A DNA stretch of 64,000 bases. It comes from Phycisphaerae bacterium. GTDB lineage: Bacteria; Planctomycetota; Phycisphaerae; Sedimentisphaerales; Anaerobacaceae. Under the pieces are notes generated by a model. That model saw nothing but the letters and a program-made list of their open reading frames with translations. It was not told the origin of the DNA and searched no databases. Numbering within the stretch: the first letter of the stretch is position 1; each line of letters starts with the position of its first letter. The translations under genes were made by a program, and so were the position numbers. Of the stretch, positions 18,178 to 25,762 are shown in pieces. Location of the stretch: positions 1-64,000 of the forward strand of contig JADHXR010000014.1 of the NCBI GenBank assembly GCA_016782865.1, given 5' to 3'.

Positions 18178-19437
18178 ATGCCCGCGAGAAGTTCTGCGCC
18201 AAACATTGTTTTTGTCCACGTCGATCAGATGCGTCACGATGCGGTTTCCGCCCTGGGCAATCGGCACGTGAGCACACCCAACATAGATCGCCTGGTCGCC
18301 GACGGCACTTCGTTTCTGCGATCCTACTCTGCCAACCCGGTCTGCTGCCCGGCGCGGGCCAGTTGGTACACGGGCCGGGCGTCGAGCGAACACGGTGTAA
18401 TTCAAAATCAAAGGCCCCTGCTTGAGTCCGTGCCCGATCTCGGGCAATGGATGACGGCGCGGGGCTATGCGTGCTTCTATACGGGCAAATGGCATATCCC
18501 CAACCGGCGCGTGGACCAGAGTTTTACCCTGCTCCCCGGCGGCTCCGGTCACGGCGAAAGGGGCGATAGCGGGGTGGCCAGCGTCGCGGCCGGTTTTCTT
18601 CACAACTACGACAGGCGAAAGCCCTTCTTTCTGAACGTTGGCTTCCTGAATCCCCACGATTGCTGCTTTCTGACTTTCGCGCCGCAGAACCCGAGCATCA
18701 AGTTCGGCCTCTGCGGCCTCTTGCGCGATGAGCTGCCTCCGGCGCCGGGCAGTTTCAATACCGAAACCGGGGCCGCAAGCAGAGAAGGAGGCAAGTGGGA
18801 CACCGAGAAGGTGCGTCTTTATAATTACTATTACTACCGAATGGTGGAGATGGTGGACGCCGAGGTGGGGCGCGTCTATGATGCGCTGCGAGGCTCGCGG
18901 CATGCGGAGAACACATTGTTTGTCTTCACATCGGATCATGGCGAGATGGGCGGCCATCACAACCTCTTCAAGAAGAGCCAGTTCTACGATGCCGCTCTTC
19001 GTGTGCCGCTGGTGTGCGTCTTCGGCGGCCGGGCCGCGGCGGGCAGGCGCGACGGCGAGCACCTCGTTTCGGGCCTGGACATCCCCGCGACGATTCTCGA
19101 TTATGCGGGCTTGGAGCCTATGCCGCAGATGACAGTCGCCAGAAGTCTGCGGCCTCTCCTGGAGGCAAAACCGGCGAAGTGGCGCGATTATGTGGTGGCC
19201 GAATCGAACTCTGCTGGCGGTCCGCACCGCGCGGTTTGCATGAAGGATTTCAAGGCGATTCTCAATCGCCACGGCAGTGCCAGCCTTTACAGCGTAAAGG
19301 ACGATCCGCTGGAGATGCGCGACCTGGCCCGGGACCCGAAATATGCCGAGCCGCTCGGCCGCGCCCGCGCCTTTCACAACGAGTACGTCGACCGCATTGT
19401 CCTGCATCCCAGACTCAGATCGTTCGGGAAAGTCTGA
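18178..19437 (+). CDS. S1 sulfatase without signal peptide
   Basis: A 419-aa sulfatase. Start at 18178, where AAGGAGGT sits about 6 nt upstream; the longer in-frame frame overlaps the previous gene and is not used. The N-terminus 'MPARSSAPNIVFVHVDQMR' goes straight into the first metal-binding strand, with no Tat or Sec signal. The formylglycine signature is 'CCPAR' near residue 58; 'YTGKWHIPN', 'FTSDHGEMGGHHN' and 'LYSVKDDPLEMRDL' complete the family pattern. Unlike the other sulfatases in this window it would be cytosolic unless it leaves with the upstream Tat partner. A cytosolic sulfatase would act on imported mono- or oligosaccharides. Confidence 0.9.
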   Translation: MPARSSAPNIVFVHVDQMRHDAVSALGNRHVSTPNIDRLVADGTSFLRSYSANPVCCPARASWYTGRASSEHGVIQNQRPLLESVPDLGQWMTARGYACFYTGKWHIPNRRVDQSFTLLPGGSGHGERGDSGVASVAAGFLHNYDRRKPFFLNVGFLNPHDCCFLTFAPQNPSIKFGLCGLLRDELPPAPGSFNTETGAASREGGKWDTEKVRLYNYYYYRMVEMVDAEVGRVYDALRGSRHAENTLFVFTSDHGEMGGHHNLFKKSQFYDAALRVPLVCVFGGRAAAGRRDGEHLVSGLDIPATILDYAGLEPMPQMTVARSLRPLLEAKPAKWRDYVVAESNSAGGPHRAVCMKDFKAILNRHGSASLYSVKDDPLEMRDLARDPKYAEPLGRARAFHNEYVDRIVLHPRLRSFGKV

Positions 19438-19520
19438 ACAAGCAAAACCAGCCGGTTGGCCCGCGTTAACCGGGCGGGCAACCGAAGCACTTGCATGGGA
19501 ACGAATGAACGTAGGGAGCA

Positions 19521-19549
19521 GTAGGGTGTGCAACTTGTTGCACACGCGG
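19521..19549. repeat. Left REP hairpin flanking the RAYT relic
   Basis: GTAGGGTGTGCAA-CTTG-TTGCACACGCGG: an 8-bp perfect stem (GTGTGCAA/TTGCACAC) with a 4-nt loop. It is the inverted counterpart of the hairpin at 19842-19874. Confidence 0.75.
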
Positions 19550-19574
19550 ATTTATTCGCCAACAAAAACGTCGC

Positions 19575-19819
19575 CTACACGCTCTTGCATTTCTTCCAAG
19601 TCAACCTTTCCGTAACGGCCTGATTCAACATACAATGCAGGTGCTCCGGCAGAAGACAAACGCTATCGTTTTGAAATATCTTCTCGACCGTACTTTTTCA
19701 AACGCCTTGCGCAGGTGCTTTCGCGCAAGATCACCTACAACGATTTTGCGCCTTTTGTACGTGACGACTGTAAAGAAATAATATCCTCCACAGAATCTCG
19801 CTCGTCTGTAATGTGACAT
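19575..19819 (-). pseudogene. Decayed REP-associated tyrosine transposase (RAYT)
   Basis: From the ATG at 19819 the frame reads 'MSHYRRARFCGGYYFFTVVT', then 'KAFEKVRSRRYFKTIAFV', the standard N-terminus of Y1-type REP-associated transposases. A frameshift near 19655 then moves the HUH catalytic block into another frame, where 'LLPEHLHCM' is readable, and the frame ends soon after at 19575. About half of the usual protein is missing, including the catalytic Tyr. Flanking inverted REP hairpins (19521-19549 and 19842-19874) confirm the element type. It is not functional in cis. Confidence 0.8.
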
Positions 19820-19841
19820 GGAGTAATCATAAACATTTATC

Positions 19842-19874
19842 CCGCGTGTGCAAAATAAATTTTGCACACCCTAC
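19842..19874. repeat. Right REP hairpin flanking the RAYT relic
   Basis: CCGCGTGTGCAAAA and TTTTGCACACCCTAC form a 10-bp perfect stem (GTGTGCAAAA/TTTTGCACAC) around TAAA. The outer bases CCGCG and CCCTAC mirror those of the left copy in inverse orientation. Confidence 0.75.
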
Positions 19875-19893
19875 CGAGTGAAGTTGTCGTGGA

Positions 19894-20343
19894 TCACGGC
19901 CTCTCCTTCTCTAATCGATCCGCGTCAAGCCGATCCTTATCTCGGCCCGTCGCGCGTTTGTTTCGGATCAGATCGCCGAGAGACAGAATCGGGATCGACA
20001 GGCCTTCAATTTCGATGATTTGTCGTTGCTGATGAGCGTCGTCGAACCCGACGCCACTTATCGTGGTGATGATATCGATCCGGCGCGGTGCAATGCCGAT
20101 CTGGAAAACGAGGCCGGGTGTGGCAAACGTGGTCTCGTTAATCTCGTGGAGCGGGGCGCCGAATGCCGCCATTGAGCGATAGACCCGCGCAGAGTTCTCG
20201 GCGGACGCCTCGACCCAGATATCGATGTCGCCCGTCGCGCGAGGATATCCGTGCGCGCCCATCGCATAGGCGCCGACCAGGAGGAACTTAACGCCGTTTT
20301 CCGACAAGACTTGCAACATGTCTTTGTAGTCGCTGTTGAACAC
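19894..20343 (-). CDS. Nucleotidyltransferase-fold protein
   Basis: A 149-aa protein of the small nucleotidyltransferase (AbiEii/MNT-like) superfamily. The N-terminus 'LSENGVKFLLVGAYAMGAHG' is followed by the metal site 'RATGDIDIWVEA' (G..T.DID), with a third acidic residue in 'RRIDIITTI', and the C-terminus is the usual basic 'LIRNKRATGRDKDRLDADRL'. The ATG at 20343 matches the family start. Its 5' end overlaps the 3' end of a 65-aa minus-strand gene by 56 nt in another frame, so the two are probably translated from one mRNA. Related proteins act as toxins or antitoxins that modify RNA or a partner protein; which role applies here is unknown. Confidence 0.75.
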   Translation of the reverse strand: MFNSDYKDMLQVLSENGVKFLLVGAYAMGAHGYPRATGDIDIWVEASAENSARVYRSMAAFGAPLHEINETTFATPGLVFQIGIAPRRIDIITTISGVGFDDAHQQRQIIEIEGLSIPILSLGDLIRNKRATGRDKDRLDADRLEKERP

Positions 20344-20485
20344 ACTCTTGCCCTCGCAAAGACCACAGTTCGGCGGTCAGTTCCCAAATCATGCCCAGGC
20401 GCTCGGCTGGCGATGCATCCACAAAACCATCGTCCTCGTCGGTCAGCTTCCTTAGTCTGGTCCGGTCTTTCTGAAGTCGAATCAT
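20288..20485 (-). CDS. Small protein overlapping the nucleotidyltransferase gene
   Basis: A 65-aa basic protein with the pattern 'ERLGMIWELTAELWSLRG' then 'QRLQRHVASLVGKRR'. Small proteins of this kind commonly precede nucleotidyltransferases of the same type in planctomycetes (my recollection of gene neighbourhoods, not a search). The 56-nt overlap with the next gene argues for translational coupling. A toxin-antitoxin-like arrangement is plausible but unproven. No known domain recognised. Confidence 0.55.
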   Translation of the reverse strand: MIRLQKDRTRLRKLTDEDDGFVDASPAERLGMIWELTAELWSLRGQECVQQRLQRHVASLVGKRR

Positions 20486-20517
20486 CCCTGCATTATAGCA
20501 CAGATGTGCCGATTGTG

Positions 20518-20859
20518 CTAATCAAACCATTCGTCTTCGGGGTCGAAGGCAGGGATCGAGACGTTTACTATTTTCATTTTTCCTACGGCTCGATGCCGGC
20601 AGCCGGGTTTGATGAAGATTGCGGTCAAGGGCTTGATCGGTACCCTCTGGCCGTCGAGCTCCATTTCTCCGTTGCCTTCGAGGATGAAGTAGATCTCGGT
20701 CAGCTTCTTGTGATAATGGACTAGGGCATCCTGCTGGACGTCGACCATGTGCATCGTGGCTTTGGGATTGTCAGGGCTGACAAATCCTCTGCGCGAGAAC
20801 CCGCACGGGCACTCGACGGCCTCTATCTCATCGAATCTTGCGATCATGTAGTTTTCCAT
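20518..20859 (-). CDS. Cupin-domain protein
   Basis: A 113-aa single-domain cupin. The metal-binding motif 1 is 'HYHKKLTEIYFILEG' (two His and a Glu, followed by the family Gly) and motif 2 is 'PLTAIFIKPGCRHRAVG' with the final His. Small cupins of this kind act as sugar or sugar-acid isomerases, dioxygenases or sensory domains. It diverges from the sugar-acid cassette beginning at 20990, with a 130-nt shared promoter region, which suggests it is an enzyme or a ligand-sensing accessory of that pathway (inference). Confidence 0.82.
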   Translation of the reverse strand: MENYMIARFDEIEAVECPCGFSRRGFVSPDNPKATMHMVDVQQDALVHYHKKLTEIYFILEGNGEMELDGQRVPIKPLTAIFIKPGCRHRAVGKMKIVNVSIPAFDPEDEWFD

Positions 20860-20989
20860 ACGTTACTCCCAAATAGTCTCCGGCCGGCGGTCGCCGAGCC
20901 AAAAACTGTTGTGTTCTCAATCGGCTCGGTGTATATTCTCGTCGAACAGCGTGATTTTATCAACCTGTAAAGCATGAAGGATAAAGATA

Positions 20990-21808
20990 ATGAGCGACCT
21001 ATTCAATGTTAGAGACAAATCAATCGTAATCACCGGAGGAGGAGGCGTTCTTTGCAGCGCGATGGCTGTGGCGCTGGCCAGGGCGGGGGCGAGAATCGCC
21101 GTTCTTGACCTGGACGAAGTCGCCGCAGCCGAAGTTGCGGACGAAATCAAATCCAGTGGAGGCCTGGCCATTGCAGTCAAATGCGACGTGTTGAACAAAG
21201 AGAGTCTGGAATCGGCGAAAGAGCAGATTAATACCCTGTACGGCCGGATCGATGTGCTCATCAACGGCGCCGGCGGCAACAAGAAGGAAGCGACGACTTC
21301 GCCCGATATGCCGTTTTTCGATCTGCCGAAGGACGCCGTCCGGTTCGTTTTCGATCTGAATTTTCTGGGGACCCTGCTGCCGAGTCAGGTCTTCGGCAAA
21401 GAGATGGCCGAGAATGGCGCCGGCATCATCCTGAACATCTCCAGCATGTGCGCCTTCTCGCCCTTGACCAAGGTCGCTGCATACTCGGCGGCCAAGGCGG
21501 CGGTCAGCAACTTCACCCAGTGGCTTGCGGTGCACATCTGCCAGAACTATTCCAAGGACGTCCGCGTCAATGCGATTGCACCGGGATTCTTCCTGACCGA
21601 ACAGAATCGCTTCCTGTTGACAGACGAGAAAACAGGCGATCTGACGGCCCGGGGCAAAACGATTATCGACCATACGCCGATGGGAAGATTCGGCCGGGCC
21701 GAGGAGCTGATCGGAACGGTGACGTGGCTGCTGAGCGATGCGGCGAAATTCGTCACCGGGATTGTCGTCCCGATCGACGGCGGATTCTCTGCGTTCAGCG
21801 GAGTCTGA
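20990..21808 (+). CDS. SDR oxidoreductase, D-mannonate oxidoreductase-like
   Basis: A 272-aa short-chain dehydrogenase. The nucleotide motif is 'ITGGGGVLCSAMAVALA', followed by 'INGAGG', and the catalytic Ser-Tyr-Lys set lies in 'LNISSMCAFSPLTKVAAYS' and 'AAKAA'. The unusual GGGGVLC loop and the long insert after 'NGAGGNKKEATT' match the SDR branch annotated as D-mannonate oxidoreductase (fructuronate reductase). The reaction would be NAD(P)-dependent interconversion of fructuronate and mannonate. AAGGATAAAGATA precedes the ATG. First gene of a plus-strand run of five closely spaced genes, with LarA beyond. Confidence 0.82.
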   Translation: MSDLFNVRDKSIVITGGGGVLCSAMAVALARAGARIAVLDLDEVAAAEVADEIKSSGGLAIAVKCDVLNKESLESAKEQINTLYGRIDVLINGAGGNKKEATTSPDMPFFDLPKDAVRFVFDLNFLGTLLPSQVFGKEMAENGAGIILNISSMCAFSPLTKVAAYSAAKAAVSNFTQWLAVHICQNYSKDVRVNAIAPGFFLTEQNRFLLTDEKTGDLTARGKTIIDHTPMGRFGRAEELIGTVTWLLSDAAKFVTGIVVPIDGGFSAFSGV

Positions 21809-21857
21809 ACGAATGATTAGTGATTGGTGATAAATGATTATTGCTTTGGACAGTGAA

Positions 21858-22769
21858 ATGGCTGCTGTTGATCCGGCACAAGCGTTGAAGGATTTCAAGC
21901 CGAAACATGAGTTCTTCGTCGGCATCGACTCCGATGGCTGTGCCTTCGATACTATGGGGATCAAGCATCGCGAATGCTTCTGTCCGTGGCTGATTGCGTA
22001 TTTCGGCCTCCAGCCGGTAGCTCAGGCGGCCCGTGAGTGCAAGGACTTTGCGGACCTGTTTTCCAAAACGCGCGGCGGCAACCGCCATAAAACGACCAAG
22101 CGCATAATCGCGGAACTGTTGCCAAACCATCCGATGACCAAGGCCAGGGATTTTACCGTTCCGCAGTATCGGCACTACTTCGCGTGGGTCGAAGATCCCA
22201 ATAGCACGCTGAGCAACGATGGCTTACAGAAAGCCATCGAAGAGACTTCGGACCCCCAGGCCAAAAAGGAACTGGAGCTTGCTCTGGCCTGGAGCGGGCG
22301 TATCAACTGGGCTATCGAAGAAACAGTCAAGGCAATGCCGCCGTTTCCGTATGTTCGCCAGAGCCTGGAGAAGATCCAGCCGTCGGCGGATGTTTTCGTC
22401 GTCTCGGCCACGCCCGATGAGGCACTCAAACGCGAGTGGGAAGAGCACGATATCGCCAAATACGTGCAGGTCATCGCCGGCCAGGAGATGGGCAATAAGG
22501 CCCAGCACCTCGCCTACGCCACCACGGGCAAGTACCAGAAGAATCATGTCCTGATGGTCGGCGACGCACCGGGTGACATGGAGGCGGCCAAGAAGAACGA
22601 CGCTCTGTTCTATCCGATCAATCCGGGCGACGAAGCACAATCCTGGAAGCGGTTCGGCGATGAGGCATTCGACAAATTCACCAGCGGCCGGTACGCCGGC
22701 GAATACGAAGAGAAAGTAATAGCCGAATTCGACGCATACCTGCCGGAACTACCGCCGTGGGAAAAGTGA
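21858..22769 (+). CDS. HAD-family hydrolase
   Basis: A 303-aa HAD phosphatase. Motif I is 'GIDSDGCAFD' (nucleophile Asp and general acid Asp), motif II the Ser in 'VVSATPDEAL', and motif IV 'MVGDAPGDMEAA'. A long helical cap lies between motifs I and II. The start at 21858 ('MAAVDPAQALKDF') is preferred, with GGACAG upstream; an ATG at 21834 is possible. It is the second gene of the cassette, so the substrate is probably a phosphorylated sugar or sugar acid. It is larger than most HAD phosphatases, mainly because of the cap. Confidence 0.8.
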   Translation: MAAVDPAQALKDFKPKHEFFVGIDSDGCAFDTMGIKHRECFCPWLIAYFGLQPVAQAARECKDFADLFSKTRGGNRHKTTKRIIAELLPNHPMTKARDFTVPQYRHYFAWVEDPNSTLSNDGLQKAIEETSDPQAKKELELALAWSGRINWAIEETVKAMPPFPYVRQSLEKIQPSADVFVVSATPDEALKREWEEHDIAKYVQVIAGQEMGNKAQHLAYATTGKYQKNHVLMVGDAPGDMEAAKKNDALFYPINPGDEAQSWKRFGDEAFDKFTSGRYAGEYEEKVIAEFDAYLPELPPWEK

Positions 22770-22810
22770 AAATACATTCTTATCCGTAACGAAGATGAGG
22801 AGATGAGCCG

Positions 22811-23896
22811 GTGAAAGCGCTCGTTTTGAAATCCGCCGAGCAGCTCGAAGTAATGGACGTGCCGACCCCAGAGCTTTCCGCCGGGCAGGTGCTGATCAAG
22901 GTCTCCAAGTGCGGAATTTGCGGCAGCGACGTGCGTTACTTCCACGGCGAGAATCCATGGGCCAAACAAACTCTCGGGCGCCACATCGACAACCCGCCGA
23001 ACATCATCCTCGGCCACGAGTTGACGGGCGTCGTCCACGAGGTCTTCGACGAATCCGACGCCCATCTGCTCGGCAAGCGTGTCGGCATAAATACCTGGAT
23101 CACGTGCGGCCGATGCGACTTCTGCCGCAGCGGACAGGAGAATCTGTGCGACCAGACCAAACACCTCGGCCACGGACAAGGCTGGGGCAAAATGGATTTC
23201 TACCCAGGCGGCATGGCGGAGTTCTGCCCGGCGTTTGCGTCCCAGGTCTATGAGCTGTGCGAGAATGTGACAGACGAGCAGGCGACGTTTTTCGATCCAC
23301 TGATCGCCGCTATTCACGCCGTGGACGTCGGCGGACCCAAACCGCTGGATAAGGTCGCAATTCTCGGGGCCGGTCCTATCGGTTTGCTGATCGCACAGAT
23401 CGTCAAGGTTTACGGGGCAAGCCGAACGTTTATTACTGATATTGCCCCAGAGAATGTCACCATCGCCGGCAGGATCGGCGTCGATTATCCGCTGAAGATC
23501 AGTGACAGCTCGAACGACCTGCGCGACCTTGTCATGGAAAAGACGAATTCCCAGGGCGTCGATCTCGCCTTCAACACGGTCGGCACCTCGGCGAGTATTC
23601 TCGAATCACTGGAGATCCTCAAGAAAGGCGGTACGCTGGTTCTGATGGCCGCACGCCAGGACGAGCTTGGTTTGCCGTTGCTGCTGCTAAGCGCCGAAAG
23701 AACGATAAGAACATCCTCGAACGCGATGTACACCGATTTTCCAAAGGCCATTGAATTGGTGTCGACCGGACAGGTAAAGACCGAGCCGTTGATTACGCAT
23801 CGCTTCGCGTTGTCCGATGCCTTGAAAGCATTCGAGATGGCCTGCAACAAGAATAAAAGCGGAGCGGTCAAAATAATTATCGATTGTCAATTATGA
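22811..23896 (+). CDS. Zinc-dependent medium-chain dehydrogenase
   Basis: A 361-aa MDR alcohol/polyol dehydrogenase. It starts at GTG with GAGGAG 8 nt upstream. The catalytic zinc ligands lie in 'KCGICGSDVRYFHG' and 'LGHELTG'; the structural zinc loop has four Cys ('CGRCDFCRSGQENLC'). The Rossmann motif is 'AILGAGPIGLLIAQ'. The protein resembles sorbitol/threonine dehydrogenases and would oxidise a secondary alcohol of a sugar or sugar acid with NAD+. Its stop codon overlaps the next ATG (ATGA), which indicates translational coupling inside the cassette. Confidence 0.9.
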   Translation: MKALVLKSAEQLEVMDVPTPELSAGQVLIKVSKCGICGSDVRYFHGENPWAKQTLGRHIDNPPNIILGHELTGVVHEVFDESDAHLLGKRVGINTWITCGRCDFCRSGQENLCDQTKHLGHGQGWGKMDFYPGGMAEFCPAFASQVYELCENVTDEQATFFDPLIAAIHAVDVGGPKPLDKVAILGAGPIGLLIAQIVKVYGASRTFITDIAPENVTIAGRIGVDYPLKISDSSNDLRDLVMEKTNSQGVDLAFNTVGTSASILESLEILKKGGTLVLMAARQDELGLPLLLLSAERTIRTSSNAMYTDFPKAIELVSTGQVKTEPLITHRFALSDALKAFEMACNKNKSGAVKIIIDCQL

Positions 23897-24744
23897 ACGC
23901 ATTGATCAATGAAATTGACAAAACGCCCGTCGAGCAGGGCGCTCTTCGAATCTGGTGGATAGGCCAGGAGGGGTTCGTCCTCAAGTCAGCCGCACTGGTC
24001 ATCTATATCGATCCCTACCTGAGCACGTATGCCGAGAGAATCACCAGGGGAAGGCCCGACGAGCACGTGCGCATCAAGCCGGCGCCGATGCAACCCGAAG
24101 ACGTTGACCACGCAGATATCGTGTTCTGCACGCACGACCATGCCGATCATATCGACCCTGATAGCATCCCGGTCATCGCGGCCAAGTCATCCGGCGCTCA
24201 ATTTGTCGTCCCCGAATCGGCTCGTGAGACAATGCTGGGCTTTGGAATCGACGAAGGCCGAATTCACACGATGAAGGGCGACGATGATCTGCTCCTCAGG
24301 CAGATAAACGTTCACGCCATCCCGGCCAAGCACGAGGAATTCGACGAGCACCCCGAGAAGGGCTATCCCTATCTCAGCTACGTGATAGGCATTGATGGCA
24401 TCAACATCTTCCACGCCGGCGATACGATTCGATACCACGGCCAGGCCGAACGTCTCAGACAATACCGAATCGACCTGGCTTTTGTGCCTATCAACGGCAG
24501 GGACGACCTGAGGCACGGGCTGGACTTTGCGGGCAATTTCGACTGCGAGGAGGCGGTCCGATTCGCCCGTGACATCAATGCGGCTCTGACCATTCCGATG
24601 CACTATGATATGTTCGAGATCAATACCGCCGATATTAACGAGTTTCGCCGGATAGCTGACGGGCACGGCCTTCGCTGCCTTGTAATGGATCACGCCGGTT
24701 CTGTGGGATTTCCATTGGAGGCAACAAATGCAGCTCGAAGGTAA
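23893..24744 (+). CDS. MBL-fold hydrolase, UlaG (lactonase)-like
   Basis: A 283-aa metallo-beta-lactamase-fold protein. The ATG at 23893 overlaps the preceding stop. The metal motif 'CTHDHADHIDPDS' is HxHxDH, and later ligands lie in 'FHAGDTIRYHG' and 'IPMHYDMFEIN'. The long insert and 'PYLSYVIGIDGINIFHAGD' match the UlaG-like branch, whose founding member opens L-ascorbate-6-phosphate lactone. In this context it is likely to hydrolyse a sugar-acid lactone produced by one of the flanking dehydrogenases (inference). Cytosolic, no signal peptide. The last 17 nt overlap the next gene. Confidence 0.82.
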   Translation: MNALINEIDKTPVEQGALRIWWIGQEGFVLKSAALVIYIDPYLSTYAERITRGRPDEHVRIKPAPMQPEDVDHADIVFCTHDHADHIDPDSIPVIAAKSSGAQFVVPESARETMLGFGIDEGRIHTMKGDDDLLLRQINVHAIPAKHEEFDEHPEKGYPYLSYVIGIDGINIFHAGDTIRYHGQAERLRQYRIDLAFVPINGRDDLRHGLDFAGNFDCEEAVRFARDINAALTIPMHYDMFEINTADINEFRRIADGHGLRCLVMDHAGSVGFPLEATNAARR

Positions 24745-25492
24745 AACAGCATTGGTTACAGGATCGAGTCGAGGCATAGGAAAAACGATCGCCCGCGAAC
24801 TGGCCCACAGGGGATGCACGCTGATCGTTCACGGCTCGAAAGAGTCCGATGCCCTGCGAGATTCCTTCGAAGATGTCAAGAAGCTCAGTGGCGATTCGAT
24901 CATGGTCACCGCGGAGCTGTCGGAACCGGCCGGGATCGATAAAATGTTCTCTCACGTCGAGCAAAGCGTCACCAGGCTGGATATACTCGTCAACAACGCC
25001 GCAACTCAGAAACCCGGCCCTTTTCTGGAACTCGAACAGGAAGATTGGGACCGCGTGTTTTCGGTTAATCTCAGGGCGCCTTTTCTGTGCGCCCAGCGCG
25101 CCGGCAGGATCATGCGGGACAACAAGACCGGCGGCAAGATCATTAACATCAGCTCCGTTCACGCCTACGACGTCAGGCGATACTATGCCCACTACAGTGC
25201 CGCGAAGGGCGCCCTGGAAACGTTAACGAAATCCCTTGCCCTGGAGCTGGCCGAGTTCAACATTCAGGTAAATTCCGTCGTAGCCGGCGCGATCGCTACC
25301 GAGCTGACCCCATTGGACAGACAGGCGAGTTTCTTGACCTCCATTCCGGCGGGCAGGATCGGCACAACCGGAGAGGTAGCCCGCCTCGTAGCCTTCTTAA
25401 GCTCGAACGAGTGCGATTACATTACAGGCGCAAGTATCACCGTTGACGGTGGGCTGACGCTGGGATTCTGCGCGAGCCGGCCTGATCTGTAG
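24728..25492 (+). CDS. SDR oxidoreductase
   Basis: A 254-aa classical SDR. The motifs are 'VTGSSRGIGKTIA', 'LVNNAA', and the catalytic 'INISSVHAYDVRRYYAHYS' followed by 'AAKGAL'. The C-terminal 'ITGASITVDGGL' is standard. It resembles gluconate-5-dehydrogenase and glucose-1-dehydrogenase-like enzymes, but the substrate cannot be fixed. GGAGGCAA precedes the ATG inside the upstream gene. It is the fifth gene of the tightly packed cassette and its overlap with the UlaG-like gene argues for co-translation. Confidence 0.88.
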   Translation: MQLEGKTALVTGSSRGIGKTIARELAHRGCTLIVHGSKESDALRDSFEDVKKLSGDSIMVTAELSEPAGIDKMFSHVEQSVTRLDILVNNAATQKPGPFLELEQEDWDRVFSVNLRAPFLCAQRAGRIMRDNKTGGKIINISSVHAYDVRRYYAHYSAAKGALETLTKSLALELAEFNIQVNSVVAGAIATELTPLDRQASFLTSIPAGRIGTTGEVARLVAFLSSNECDYITGASITVDGGLTLGFCASRPDL

Positions 25493-25580
25493 CACAATCT
25501 TTCATCTTCTTGTTTGTTGTGCGTGTTTTTCAAAAGGCTATTTTCTAACTTGTTATGAAAGAGTATCTTATACGAAATAC

Positions 25581-25690
25581 TTAATCCGCGAAAATCCGCG
25601 TTAATCCGCGGTTTCAATTTGGTGTTCATTCGGGTTAATTCGTAGTTCGGAGTTCTTTGGTTGTGGCCAAAGGCTGCACTGTGAAGATGA
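25581..25690. repeat. Dispersed repeat: three AATCCGCG decamers plus GGCCAAAGG hairpin
   Basis: Three tandem decamers TTAATCCGCG, AAAATCCGCG, TTAATCCGCG lie at 25581-25610, followed by GTTTCA and, at 25653-25680, CTTTGG-TTGTGG-CCAAAG, a 6-bp hairpin. The same order (decamers, GTTTCA, CTTTTGG..CCAAAGG hairpin) recurs at 53904-53960, and the decamer array alone recurs inverted at 30491-30528. No ORF. Confidence 0.65.
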
Positions 25691-25762
25691 ACGGCGAATA
25701 CCACATCCGAGTATATGCATTAGGCAAACAACTGTTATGATATGCTTTGAGGCGACTGAATT

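Noticed and set aside
18025-19545. 506-codon minus-strand frame
   Set aside because: Antisense of the signal-less sulfatase and the downstream spacer.
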